Assembly (NCBI GenBank): GCA_963717155.1 | Contig: OY970326.1 | Location: 248,001 to 312,000 of the forward strand | Reading direction: 5' to 3' | From: G963717155 sp963717155 | Lineage (GTDB): Bacteria > Actinomycetota > Thermoleophilia > Gaiellales > JALYLC01 | DNA: 64,000 nucleotides | In this document: in pieces, positions 34,881 to 43,199 of the stretch | How positions within the stretch are numbered: the first letter of the stretch is position 1 | Layout: every line of letters starts with the position of its first letter | Notes under the pieces: model-generated | The model's input: only the letters and a program-made list of their open reading frames with translations | Told to the model about the DNA's origin: nothing | Database searches by the model: none | Made by a program: the position numbers and the translations under genes

Positions 34881-35741
34881 GTGAGGCGCGTGCACGTGCT
34901 GCACCACGGGGTGCCCGCCTGGGGGGTGCTCGCGAGCGGCGAGATCGTCCTCGACGACGGCGCCCGTCTGGATCCGGTGGCCGCGACGTGGCTCGCACCG
35001 GTCGCGCCCAGCAAGATCGTCGCGGTGCACCTCACCTATCGCTCGCGGCTCGTCGAGTACGAGGCGCGCCAGCCGGACGAGCCGTCCTACTTCCTGAAGC
35101 CGCCGAGCACGCTGAACGGGCACCTCGGCCCGATCCGTCGCCCGCGCGGCGCTCGCTACCTCAACTACGAGGGCGAGCTCGCCGTCGTGGTCGGAAGGCA
35201 GATGAACGGCGTGCCGGCCGCACGCGTGTCGGAGTACGTCTACGGCTTCGCGCCGGCCAACGACGTGGGCCTGCACGACTTCCGCCACGCCGATCGAGGC
35301 GCGATGCTGCGCGTCAAGGGTCAGGACGGGTTTCTGCCGATCGGTCCCGCGGTCGTCACGATCGACGAGTGGTGGCCCGACGACGGCTACAGCCTGCGGA
35401 CGTACCTGAACGGCGAGGTCGTCCAGCGCGGCGGCTCGGACGACATCATCTGGGACTACCGCTACCAGCTCGCCGACCTGTGCCGGTTGATCACGCTCGA
35501 GCCCGGCGATGTCGTCCTGACCGGGACGCCCGCGAACTCGCGGCCGATGGCACCCGGCGATGTCGTCGAGGTCGAGATCGACGGACTGGGCCGCCTGAGC
35601 AACCCGGTCGTCGAGTGGGACGTCGACCTCGCGGGCCCCGGCGAGCAGCTCGCGGTGTCGCCGAACACGCTGCATGTCGCGCTCGCGATCCCCGAGGACG
35701 AGGCCGAGCGGCGGGTCGCCGAGGGTCGGCTCGACCCGTGA
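34881..35741 (+). CDS. Fumarylacetoacetate hydrolase (FAH)-family protein
   Basis: 286 residues from GTG 34881, preceded by GGGAGGTGG. FAH signature parts: F-L-K-P-P-S-T-L near residue 73, metal-binding Glu in N-Y-E-G-E-L-A-V-V-V-G, D-V-G-L-H-D-F-R, and the C-terminal D-V-V-L-T-G-T-P-A-N-S-R-P-M. Relatives include HpaG-type decarboxylase/isomerases and acylpyruvate hydrolases acting on ring-cleavage products. First gene of a plus-strand operon with P450 and Rieske, joined by a GTGA overlap. Confidence 0.92.
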   Translation: MRRVHVLHHGVPAWGVLASGEIVLDDGARLDPVAATWLAPVAPSKIVAVHLTYRSRLVEYEARQPDEPSYFLKPPSTLNGHLGPIRRPRGARYLNYEGELAVVVGRQMNGVPAARVSEYVYGFAPANDVGLHDFRHADRGAMLRVKGQDGFLPIGPAVVTIDEWWPDDGYSLRTYLNGEVVQRGGSDDIIWDYRYQLADLCRLITLEPGDVVLTGTPANSRPMAPGDVVEVEIDGLGRLSNPVVEWDVDLAGPGEQLAVSPNTLHVALAIPEDEAERRVAEGRLDP

Positions 35742-36932
35742 GCGCGACGTTCGCCGAGACGATCACCGTCGAGGCGCTCGAGGCCGACCCGTACCCGATC
35801 TACGCCCGGCTCCGGCGCGAGCAGCCCGCCGCGTTCGTCCCGGCGGTCAACGTGTGGATGCTGACGCGCTGGGCCGAGATCGAGCGCGCGGGCTCGCGTC
35901 CGGACCTGTTCGGCGCCGAGACGCCGACGTCCCCCGTCGATCTGACCTTCGGCAGCCCGACGGTGCTGACCTGCGACGGGGACGTCCACAAGGAGCTGCG
36001 CACGCTCGATCGATCCGAAGTTCCGACCCCGCGCCGTCGACAGCTACGTGGACGCGCTGATCGAGCCGATCGCCGAGCAGCAGCTCGAACGGTTCGCCGG
36101 TCGAGGCTCCGCCGAGCTGATGGCCGAGTACTTCGAGCCGATCAGCGTGCTCGGCCTCGGGCAGGTGCTCGGGCTCGCCGACGTCGACGGCGACACGCTG
36201 CGGCGCTGGTTCGCGGGGCTCGCGCAGGGCGCGACGAACTACGAGTGCGATCCCGCGAAGCAGGCGATCGGCGACGCCGTCGCGGCCGAGATCCGGTCGC
36301 GCCTCGCGCCGCTGCTCGACCGCCTCGAACGGGAGCCCGACGACTCGGCGATCTCACACATGCTGCATGCAGGCCGGCCGGCCGGAGATCCCCGCCCGCG
36401 CGAGCTCGTGCTGCCGAGCCTGCTCGTGATCCTGCTCGGCGGCATGCAGGAGCCCGGACACGGGGCAGGCTCGGCGTTCGCGGCGCTGCTCGCACACCCG
36501 GACCAGGCCGCCGAGGTCGCGGCCGATCCCGCCGGACTCGTGGCGCAGGCCGTCGACGAGGGGCTGCGGCTGATCGCGCCGATCGGAACGCAGCTGCGGT
36601 CGACGACCGAGGACGTCGAGATCGGCGGCGCGACGATCCCGGCAGGCCAGCCGGTGGCCCTGGTGATCGCCTCGGCGAACCGCGACGAGGAGCGCTACCC
36701 CGAGCCGGATCGCTTCGACATCCATCGGCCGCGGCAACAGCACGCGGCCTTCGGGTTCGGCCGGCACTTCTGCTCGGGGCACTGGTTCGCCCGTCAGCTG
36801 GAGCGCATCGCGCTCCGCGTGCTGCTCGAGCGACTCCCCGACGTGCGGCTCGACCCCGAGAACCCGCCTGTCATGCGCGGCTGGGAGTTCCGTGCCCCGG
36901 TGCACCTGCACGTCAGGTTCGCACCGAGATGA
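35738..36932 (+). pseudogene. Cytochrome P450, single frameshift
   Basis: GTG 35738 overlaps the FAH stop. The N-terminal frame (A-D-P-Y-P-I-Y-A-R-L-R-R-E) breaks near 36013, where CGAT is present twice in tandem (CTCGATCGATCCG); removing one copy restores K-F-R-P-R-A-V-D-S-Y and the rest. The remainder is complete: I-helix L-L-G-G-M-Q-E-P-G-H-G (Pro after Glu instead of the usual Thr-containing motif), E-G-L-R of the ExxR motif, and heme loop F-G-F-G-R-H-F-C-S-G-H. It overlaps the Rieske gene (ATGA), which would supply electrons. About 398 residues when repaired. Confidence 0.85.
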
Positions 36933-37453
36933 GCCCGTGGCATGCCGTCGGTGCGCCCGAGGAGGCGTGGGACGGGCACCTTCACGGCGAGCGCGTCGCC
37001 GGGATCGATGTCGTGCTGGTGAGGGTTTCCGGTGCGTGGCACGCGCTGTCGGACGAGTGCACGCACGCCGGCTGCCTGCTGTCCGAGGACGGCGAGCTCC
37101 TCGACGGCGTGCTGATCTGCAACTGCCACGGGTCGGAGTTCGCTCCGGCCTCGGGCGAGCTCCTGACGGGGCCGGCCGAGGAGCCACTCGAGACGTTTGC
37201 CGTGCGCGTCGTCGACGGGCGGGTCGAGGTCGAGCTGCCCGAGGGTAGTTTCAGTAGCGGAGCGGATCGTCGGTCGGTAGCCCTCCGTGGTCCTCGGCGG
37301 CATGCTGGGCGGCCTGGCGTACCCGATCGGGGCGCAGCATCAGGCAGATGCCGAGCCAGATGGCCGCGAGCACGAGGATCCCGATCGACCAGTAGAGCGC
37401 GACCCAGTTGTAGTTGCTCGAGTCGTGGGGCGAGGGCCAGAGCGCGCCCTTGA
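36929..37453 (+). CDS. Rieske [2Fe-2S] ferredoxin with antisense C-terminal tail
   Basis: From ATG 36929 the first ~105 residues are a normal Rieske domain: C-T-H-A-G-C-L-L and C-N-C-H-G-S-E-F give the Cys/His/Cys/His ligands. Translation overlap with the P450 (ATGA) points to electron transfer to that enzyme; no reductase gene is present here. After E-L-P-E-G (about 37243) the same frame stays open to 37453, antisense to the end of the convergent permease. That tail is Arg/Ser/Gly-rich and looks non-native, so a lost stop by frameshift is likely (a TAG lies one frame over at 37246-37248). Confidence 0.75.
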   Translation: MSPWHAVGAPEEAWDGHLHGERVAGIDVVLVRVSGAWHALSDECTHAGCLLSEDGELLDGVLICNCHGSEFAPASGELLTGPAEEPLETFAVRVVDGRVEVELPEGSFSSGADRRSVALRGPRRHAGRPGVPDRGAASGRCRARWPRARGSRSTSRARPSCSCSSRGARARARP

Positions 37454-38765
37454 AGCCGAGTATCGGCGTTGCGATCGCGACGAGCAGCACGATCAGCTTC
37501 CACCAGATACCGGCGCCGCCCGCATCGAACACGAGCTTGATCGCCACGACGGCGAGCATCACGTAGACGAGCTCCACCATGAACGACCCGACCGTCGCCG
37601 CCATGATGAAGGTTGCGAACTGGTCGTTCGGGAAGATCGGCACGGGTGATCCGTTCGGCCCTGGGACGACGAACTGGCTCCCGTAGCTCGCCACCTGCGT
37701 CAGCAGGATCAGGCCCACGCCGCCGACCACCACCATGAGGTTCCCGACCCATGGCGTGTCGTGGCGCGACGTCTTCGCGAACACCTTGGGGAGCAACCCA
37801 TCACGGCCGAGTGCGAAGTAGCCGCGGCCGATCGTCACGCAGATCGCGAGGGCGAGACCGAAGGCGTCGAGGATCACGACGAGGTCGATGATCGTCCCGA
37901 GCCACGAGCCCACATACCGGGTCGAGAGCTTGTCGAGCACGGCCGGATCGAGCCATGCCCCGCTCTCGACGGCCTTGCGGCCGAGGCCGATCGAGATCGC
38001 GTACGCCATGAAGACGAAGAAGGCCGCGGACGCCGCGACGGTGCCGAGGACGGCTCGCGGAATCGCGCGCTTCGGATCGCGGCTCTCCTCGCCGATCGAG
38101 GCGGCGGCCTCGAACCCGACGAACAGCAGGATCGCGAGCAGCACCCCGTTGAACGCCGTCGTGGTCGACGTGGATCCCGGGTTGAAGACCGACAGCGTGT
38201 TGCCGCCATCGCCGCCCTTGGCGACCATCACGATCCCGAGGAACAGCATGGGCACGAACGAGATCGCCGACATCGTCAGCATCGCGCCGATCGCGATGCG
38301 GACGCCGATGTAGTTCAGCACGAGCGTGACGGCGAGGAAGACGAGAGCGATCAGCCACCATGACGGCGCGGAGCTCGAGATGTGCTCGACCCAGAAGCTG
38401 TTGCCGAGGATCCCGAGGCCGAGGTAGATGCCTCCACCCCCGAGGAACAGCGAGCCGACGAAGAAGACACCGGCTGCGAAGATGCCGACAGCCGGGTGCG
38501 CGCCGTGGGTGAGGTACTCGTAGACGGCGCCCGCGCCCGAGAAGCGGCGGGCGAAGATCGCGACCGCGTAGCCGATCGCGAGGACGCCGAGCCCGGCGAT
38601 CAGGACGCTCAGCGTGGCGTTCCAGCCGGCGCCGGTGGACACGCTTCCGAGCACGATGCCGACCGAGAACATCGGCCCGAGCGCGAGCGACTGGCCGATC
38701 GCGTGCAGCGTGGTCAGCTTTCGCTCACCGAGCGTGTTCGGGGTCTCCGCGACCTCCGTGCCCAT
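37251..38765 (-). CDS. APC-superfamily permease
   Basis: 504 residues, about 12-14 helices. Conserved G-F-E-A-A-A-S-I-G-E-E-S-R-D-P-K-R-A-I-P-R lies in the centre, and the N-terminal helix contains A-L-G-P-M-F-S-V-G. It ends convergently on the FAH/P450/Rieske operon, overlapping the doubtful tail of the Rieske gene, and may import a substrate of the neighbouring catabolic genes. The polar segment near residue 385 (V-P-G-P-N-G-S-P-V-P-I-F-P-N-D) is a longer extracytoplasmic loop than usual. Confidence 0.9.
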   Translation of the reverse strand: MGTEVAETPNTLGERKLTTLHAIGQSLALGPMFSVGIVLGSVSTGAGWNATLSVLIAGLGVLAIGYAVAIFARRFSGAGAVYEYLTHGAHPAVGIFAAGVFFVGSLFLGGGGIYLGLGILGNSFWVEHISSSAPSWWLIALVFLAVTLVLNYIGVRIAIGAMLTMSAISFVPMLFLGIVMVAKGGDGGNTLSVFNPGSTSTTTAFNGVLLAILLFVGFEAAASIGEESRDPKRAIPRAVLGTVAASAAFFVFMAYAISIGLGRKAVESGAWLDPAVLDKLSTRYVGSWLGTIIDLVVILDAFGLALAICVTIGRGYFALGRDGLLPKVFAKTSRHDTPWVGNLMVVVGGVGLILLTQVASYGSQFVVPGPNGSPVPIFPNDQFATFIMAATVGSFMVELVYVMLAVVAIKLVFDAGGAGIWWKLIVLLVAIATPILGFKGALWPSPHDSSNYNWVALYWSIGILVLAAIWLGICLMLRPDRVRQAAQHAAEDHGGLPTDDPLRY

Positions 38766-38887
38766 CAGTGGCTCCTCTCGTCGCTCCCGGTCCGAGTGTT
38801 CGCCATGCTAGACCGTGAGTTCGGTTTGGTGCAACTGGGGTATCGGCACGGAGTCGGCACAGGTTGGTGGGTCGTGGGGTGGTAGTC

Positions 38888-38903
38888 TCGAACGTATGTT
38901 CGT
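38888..38903. promoter_or_regulatory. LexA-type SOS box overlapping start codon
   Basis: TCGAACGTATGTTCGT matches the mycobacterial/Gram-positive SOS box TCGAAC-N4-GTTCGA in all but the last base; the core CGAAC-N4-GTTCG is a perfect inverted repeat. The putative ATG (38896-38898) of the DUF222-HNH gene lies inside it, so LexA binding would block both transcription and start-site use. SOS boxes in front of the related 13E12 repeat genes of M. tuberculosis are established. Confidence 0.7.
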
Positions 38904-40015
38904 GGCGGTGGATGGGGTGGTTGATGAGGCGCTCGAGCTGCGTCGTGAGCGGCGTCGGTGCGAGTTGGTGTCGATCTTTGCGGAGCAGGCGCGGCTTGCC
39001 CAGCGGGTCACGCAGCTCGTGCGTGATGCCGATGATGATGCGGATTGGCGGGCGGCGGGGTGCTCGTCGAGTGCGCAGTGGCTCGCGCAGGTCTCCAGCA
39101 GCGATCACCGCACGGCTGTGCGGATCACGCAGACGAGCAGCGCGCTTCGCAGCCTTCCCGGCGCTCGACCACGCGCTGAGCACGGGCGCGTTGTCGCTGG
39201 ATCAGGTCGCGGCGGCTGCGGAGTTCGCGACGCCGGAGAGTGATGCCGAGCTGGCGCGTGTTGCGGTCGGTAAGCCGCCGAGCGTGATCGCGTTCGCCGC
39301 GCGCACGCTCGCGCCGCCCGTGGTCGAGGACGACGAGGCGTTGTATGCGCGCCGCGCGTTGAGCATGAGTTGGACGCGTGGGCGGCGCGAGCTGTGTCTG
39401 AGCGGCCGGTTGCCGCTCGAGCAGGGCGCGGTCTTCGAGCAGGCGATCTGGGACATCGCCAAGCAGCAGCGCGCGGCCGACAAGCAGACAGGCAGCGTCA
39501 TCGAGTGGCAGCAGTCGGCCGCCGACGCGCTCGTGACACTCGCCCAACACGGCGGCGGCGGCGGTGCGATCAGGCGCAGTCCGACGACGCTGATCGTGCA
39601 CCTGAGCGACGACGCGCCGCCGATGCTCGAGGGCGCCGGGCCGACTCAGCCCCGAGACGGCCGAGCGGCTCGCCTGCGACGCGCGGCGCCTCACGATCAA
39701 GCGCAGCGGGCGCGACCTCGTCCACTCGCGCGTCGGGCGCTGCGCGTCCTACGCGCAGAAGCGCGCACTGCACAAACGCTCAGACCACTGCCAGTACCCC
39801 GGCTGCACCGCCACGCGCGAGCTCGAGGCACACCACCTCGTCGCAGACGAGGACGGCGGACGACCGAGCTCGCGAACCTGATCCTGCTCTGCCGCAGACA
39901 CCACAAACTCCTGCACGACCAGCACATCCACACCAGCGGCACCGGCGACGCGCCCATCTTCCAAGAGCAGGCCGGACGCGCGATCACCACCAACCAACCA
40001 CACGCACCGCCGTAG
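38896..40015 (+). pseudogene. DUF222/HNH endonuclease family protein (13E12-like), frameshifted
   Basis: DUF222 starts M-F-V-A-V-D-G-V-V-D-E-A-L-E-L and continues until a +1 shift near 39160 (extra G in L-P | A-L-D-H). The next frame carries the middle (T-G-A-L-S-L-D-Q-V-A-A-A-A) to about 39645, a third carries S-P-E-T-A-E-R-L to C-Q-Y-P-G-C and E-A-H-H-L (HNH Cys and His), and after 39855 the second frame resumes with L-I-L-L-C-R-R-H-H-K-L-L-H-D. The HNH zinc/catalytic residues (C-x2-C of the Y-P-G-C loop, H-H, C-R-R-H-H) are intact. With three shifts the gene as written is non-functional unless these are errors. Confidence 0.8.
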
Positions 40016-40083
40016 CAGGTGCCAGCGGATCCACCGCCTGCCGCGGTCTTTGCGCTGCAGCAGGCGGCGGACCCGGGATGTAT

Positions 40084-40690
40084 CTAGCCGCGCGCGGCGT
40101 ACCGCTCGGCGACCTTGCTCCAGTTCACCGTGTTCCACCAGGCGTCGAGGTAGTCGGGCCGGCGGTTCTGGTAGAGCAGGTAGTACGCGTGCTCCCAGAC
40201 GTCGACGCCGAGAAGCGGTGTCTGGCCGTCCGACAGCGGGTTGTCCTGGTTCGCGGTGGACGTAACGGCAAGCGCCGAGCCGTCCCATACGAGCCAGGAC
40301 CAGCCGGAGCCGAAGCGCTTGATACCGGCGTCCTTGAGCTTGGCCTTGAAGTCGTCGAACGATCCGAATGCGGCGTCGATCGCAGAGCCGAGCTCGCCCG
40401 AGGGGGCGCCACCACCGTTCGGGCCCATGCTCTCCCAGAAGAGGCTGTGGTTGAGGTGTCCGCCGGCGTTGTTGCGCACGGCCGCTGCGCTTGTCCTCGG
40501 GAACCTGCGAGAGGTTCGCGACGATCTCCTCGACCGGCGTGTTCTCGAGGGAGGTGCCTGCGAGCGCAGCGTTCGCGTTGTCGACGTAGGCCTTGTGGTG
40601 CTTGTCGTGGTGGATGCGCATCGTCTGCTCGTCGATGTGCGGCTCCAGCGCGGCGTAGTCGTACGGGAGGTCCGGGACCGAGAAGGCCAT
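40084..40690 (-). pseudogene. Fe/Mn superoxide dismutase, single frameshift
   Basis: ATG 40690 opens with the classical L-P-Y-D-Y-A-A-L-E-P-H-I-D. The first part (H-H-D-K-H-H-K-A-Y-V) is in one frame and the second (N-N-A-G-G-H-L-N-H-S-L-F-W) in another. One extra G near 40488 explains it: without it the join reads E-D-K-R-S-A-V-R-N-N. Metal ligands are all present: His in M-R-I-H-H-D-K-H-H, His in G-H-L-N-H, Asp and His in L-G-V-D-V-W-E-H-A-Y. Loss of SOD in an aerobe would be surprising, so a sequencing error is more likely than real decay. Confidence 0.85.
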
Positions 40691-40787
40691 GGGGTCGTCC
40701 TTTCCATCTATCTGCAGGGCGCTTGGAGTATCCCGCAACACGGGTCCGGGGGCGCCCGGCCACCGGCGAGCCGTTACCCTCGGGAGG

Positions 40788-41993
40788 GTGAAGCGCAGGG
40801 GACAGATGGGATTGCTGGTCGCGATGGGTCTCGGTTCCCTGTCGCTTCGACCACAGCTCGTCGGCATCGGTCCGCTGCTTCCGAACATCCAGCACAGCCT
40901 CGGCATCTCGCACGCGGTCGCCGGGCTCCTCGTGACGATCCCCGTGCTGTGCATGGGCCTCTTCGCTCCGACGGCCGCCGTGCTCGCGTCACGCGTCGGG
41001 ACGAATCGCGCCATCGGTGCGGCGCTGGTGCTCGTCGCGGTCGCCGGTATCGCTCGCGCCGTGTCGCCCGGTGCCGCGCTGGTGCTGCTCGTCACCATTC
41101 CGGTCGGGATCGGCATGGCGCTCGGAAACGCGCTGATGCCGCTCGCCGTCAAGGGCGGTGTGCCGGGGCGCTCGCTGCTCGGGACGGGCGTGTACGCGAC
41201 GGGAATCCAGATCGGCTCCTTCGCGGCTGCGATCATCGCCGTTCCGATCGCCGACGTCTGGTTCGGGTGGCGCGGCGCGCTCGGCGCCTTCGGCATCGCC
41301 GCAGCCGTCACCGCGATCACCTGGCTCGTGCTCGCTCCACGCGGGCAGGGGAGCGTGGTCGACATGAACGCGATCCCGCGGCTCCCGGTGCGCGACCTCA
41401 CCGCCTGGCTGCTCGTCGCGATGTTCCTGTGCGTCGCCGTCAACTACTACGGGCTCAGCGCGTGGCTGCCGAACGCGTACCAGGAGCTGGGGTGGAGCGA
41501 GGGGCACGCCGCGCTGCTGATCGGGATCTTCAACCTCGCGACCCTCCCCGCGGGCATGTTCGTGACGTTCTTCGGCGATCGCTTCGGCTCGCGGCGCGCG
41601 TTCATGCTGTGCTCCGCCGCGGCGCTCACCCTGGGCACCGTGCTGCTGATCGAGGCGCCGGCCGGTGCGTATGCGTGGGCCTTCCTCGGCGGCTTCGGCA
41701 ACGGGATGATGTTCCCGCTGATGATGACGATGCCACTCGATGTGGCCCGCCGGCCCGCCGACGTCAGCGCGGTGACGGGCATGATGCTCGGCTTCGGATA
41801 CTCGCTCGCAGCGATCGCGCCGTTCGCGCTCGGTGCGGTGCGCGACTCGACGGGATCGTTCCGGACGAGCCTGTGGCTGCTCGCCGGCATCACCACGGTG
41901 CTCGCGGTCGTGGTCTCCCAGCTCGGGCCCGACCGGCTGTCGCACGGCGTGGCGGTCGAGTCGCGGGTGCGACCCGTCGCGAACGAGGCCTGA
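40788..41993 (+). CDS. MFS transporter (CynX/NimT-like)
   Basis: About 401 residues, 12 helices in two halves. Features: L-R-P-Q-L-V-G-I-G-P-L-L-P-N-I in helix 1-2, N-A-L-M-P-L-A-V-K, and F-F-G-D-R-F-G-S-R-R between the halves. This subgroup transports cyanate, nitroimidazole-like or other organic anions; the substrate here is unknown. GTG 40788 is used; ATG 40806 with AGGGGA in front is a good alternative and would lose six residues before helix 1. Followed after 14 bases by the SRPBCC gene. Confidence 0.88.
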   Translation: MKRRGQMGLLVAMGLGSLSLRPQLVGIGPLLPNIQHSLGISHAVAGLLVTIPVLCMGLFAPTAAVLASRVGTNRAIGAALVLVAVAGIARAVSPGAALVLLVTIPVGIGMALGNALMPLAVKGGVPGRSLLGTGVYATGIQIGSFAAAIIAVPIADVWFGWRGALGAFGIAAAVTAITWLVLAPRGQGSVVDMNAIPRLPVRDLTAWLLVAMFLCVAVNYYGLSAWLPNAYQELGWSEGHAALLIGIFNLATLPAGMFVTFFGDRFGSRRAFMLCSAAALTLGTVLLIEAPAGAYAWAFLGGFGNGMMFPLMMTMPLDVARRPADVSAVTGMMLGFGYSLAAIAPFALGAVRDSTGSFRTSLWLLAGITTVLAVVVSQLGPDRLSHGVAVESRVRPVANEA

Positions 41994-42007
41994 CTAGGCT
42001 GCCGTCC

Positions 42008-42433
42008 GTGCCCTCGTATCGCGTGACCGTGCCGTCGTCGAAGCCGGCCTCGAACACGTTCGCCTACCTCGCGGCGTTCGACAACATCCGCGACTGGGAC
42101 CCGAGCGTGGTGTCGGCGCGCCGGCTCGACGAGGGCGAGCTGCGCCTCGGCTCGACGTTCGAGGTCGTGGTGCGCATGCGCCGGCGCCAGCTCCCGTTGC
42201 GCTACGAGGTCGTGCGGCTCGACCCCCATGCGATCGCGCTCGAGGCGCAATCCCGCTGGTTCCGCTCGTACGACGTCATCACCGTCGCCGGCGCGGGAGA
42301 GGGATCGGTCGCGACCTACGACGCGCTGCTCGAGCTGAAGGGGTTCGCGAAGGCGGCGACGCCGCTCGTGGGCCGAGCGTTCGAGAAGCTTGGCGATGCG
42401 GCGGCGGCGGAGCTGAGGCGAGTCTTGGCCTAG
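42008..42433 (+). CDS. SRPBCC-fold (polyketide cyclase/START-like) protein
   Basis: 141 residues from GTG 42008. Typical SRPBCC pattern: short beta strand, F-A-Y-L-A-A-F-D-N-I-R-D-W-D-P-S-V, and a long C-terminal helix (F-E-K-L-G-D-A-A-A-A-E-L-R-R-V-L-A). Binds a hydrophobic ligand in the family; no catalytic residues are assignable. Likely co-transcribed with the MFS gene. Stop shares CTAG (42430-42433) with the convergent SDR gene. Confidence 0.8.
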   Translation: MPSYRVTVPSSKPASNTFAYLAAFDNIRDWDPSVVSARRLDEGELRLGSTFEVVVRMRRRQLPLRYEVVRLDPHAIALEAQSRWFRSYDVITVAGAGEGSVATYDALLELKGFAKAATPLVGRAFEKLGDAAAAELRRVLA

Positions 42434-43155
42434 AAGGTCGCCGACAACCCTCCGTCCACGCGCACGCTCGTCCCGGTCACGTACGTGTTCGCGGGAGACA
42501 GCAGGTACGAGACGGCAGCCGCGATCTCGGCCGGCTCAGCGGCGCGTCGCAGCGGCAGCTTCCCGTACTCCTGGTAGACGTCGCGGAACCAGTCCGAGTC
42601 GAGCTCGTCCACCCCGTTCACGATCGACATGCGGGTGCGCACGAAGCCCGGCGCGACGTCGTTCACCAGCACGCCGTGGGGGCCGAGCTCGATCGCCATG
42701 ACGCGCGTCGCCGCCTCGAGTCCCGCCTTGGCTGCTCCGTACGCGAGCGCGGAGGCCTCGCTGTGGTGGGCGTGGATCGAGGTGACGTTGACGATTCGGC
42801 CGCTGCCGCGCGCTGCCATGCGCAGGCCGGCGGCGCGCGCCAGGAAGACCGGGCCGTCGAGCGAGACGGCGAGCTGCCGGCGGTAGCCCTCGACCGTGAG
42901 GTCTGACAGGGGCTCGTTGACGAAGATGCCCGCGACGTTCGCGAGCGCGTCGAGCGCGCCGAGGTCGCGCTCGACCCCCTCGACCACCGTGTCGAGGCCG
43001 GCGAGGTCGGCCATGTCGCAGTGCACGCCGTGTACGCCGGGGCTCGTCACCGGCTCGATGTCGAGCCCCGCGACGGAGAAGCCGTCGGCGACGAGCCGCT
43101 CGGCGATCGCCCGGCCGATGCCGTTTGCCGCACCGGTGACGATTGCAGAGGACAC
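42430..43155 (-). CDS. Short-chain dehydrogenase/reductase
   Basis: 241 residues. NAD(P) motif T-G-A-A-N-G-I-G near residue 7, N-V-A-G-I near 73, catalytic Ser near 125 (N-V-T-S-I-H), Y-G-A-A-K near 138-142. The Asp after the second beta strand (G-L-D-I-E-P) favours NAD+. GTG 43155 is the only start leaving the full Rossmann fold. Divergent from the enolase-superfamily gene, 44 bases apart, so the two may act in one sugar-acid pathway (inference). Confidence 0.9.
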   Translation of the reverse strand: MSSAIVTGAANGIGRAIAERLVADGFSVAGLDIEPVTSPGVHGVHCDMADLAGLDTVVEGVERDLGALDALANVAGIFVNEPLSDLTVEGYRRQLAVSLDGPVFLARAAGLRMAARGSGRIVNVTSIHAHHSEASALAYGAAKAGLEAATRVMAIELGPHGVLVNDVAPGFVRTRMSIVNGVDELDSDWFRDVYQEYGKLPLRRAAEPAEIAAAVSYLLSPANTYVTGTSVRVDGGLSATF

Positions 43156-43199
43156 TTCGTCATCGTAACGGGCAGCCCGACCCCATAGAGAGGAGCCAC

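Noticed and set aside
34697..37453. 918-codon plus-strand open frame
   Set aside because: Only its last 175 codons (from 36929) are the Rieske protein; the rest is a shifted reading of FAH and P450.
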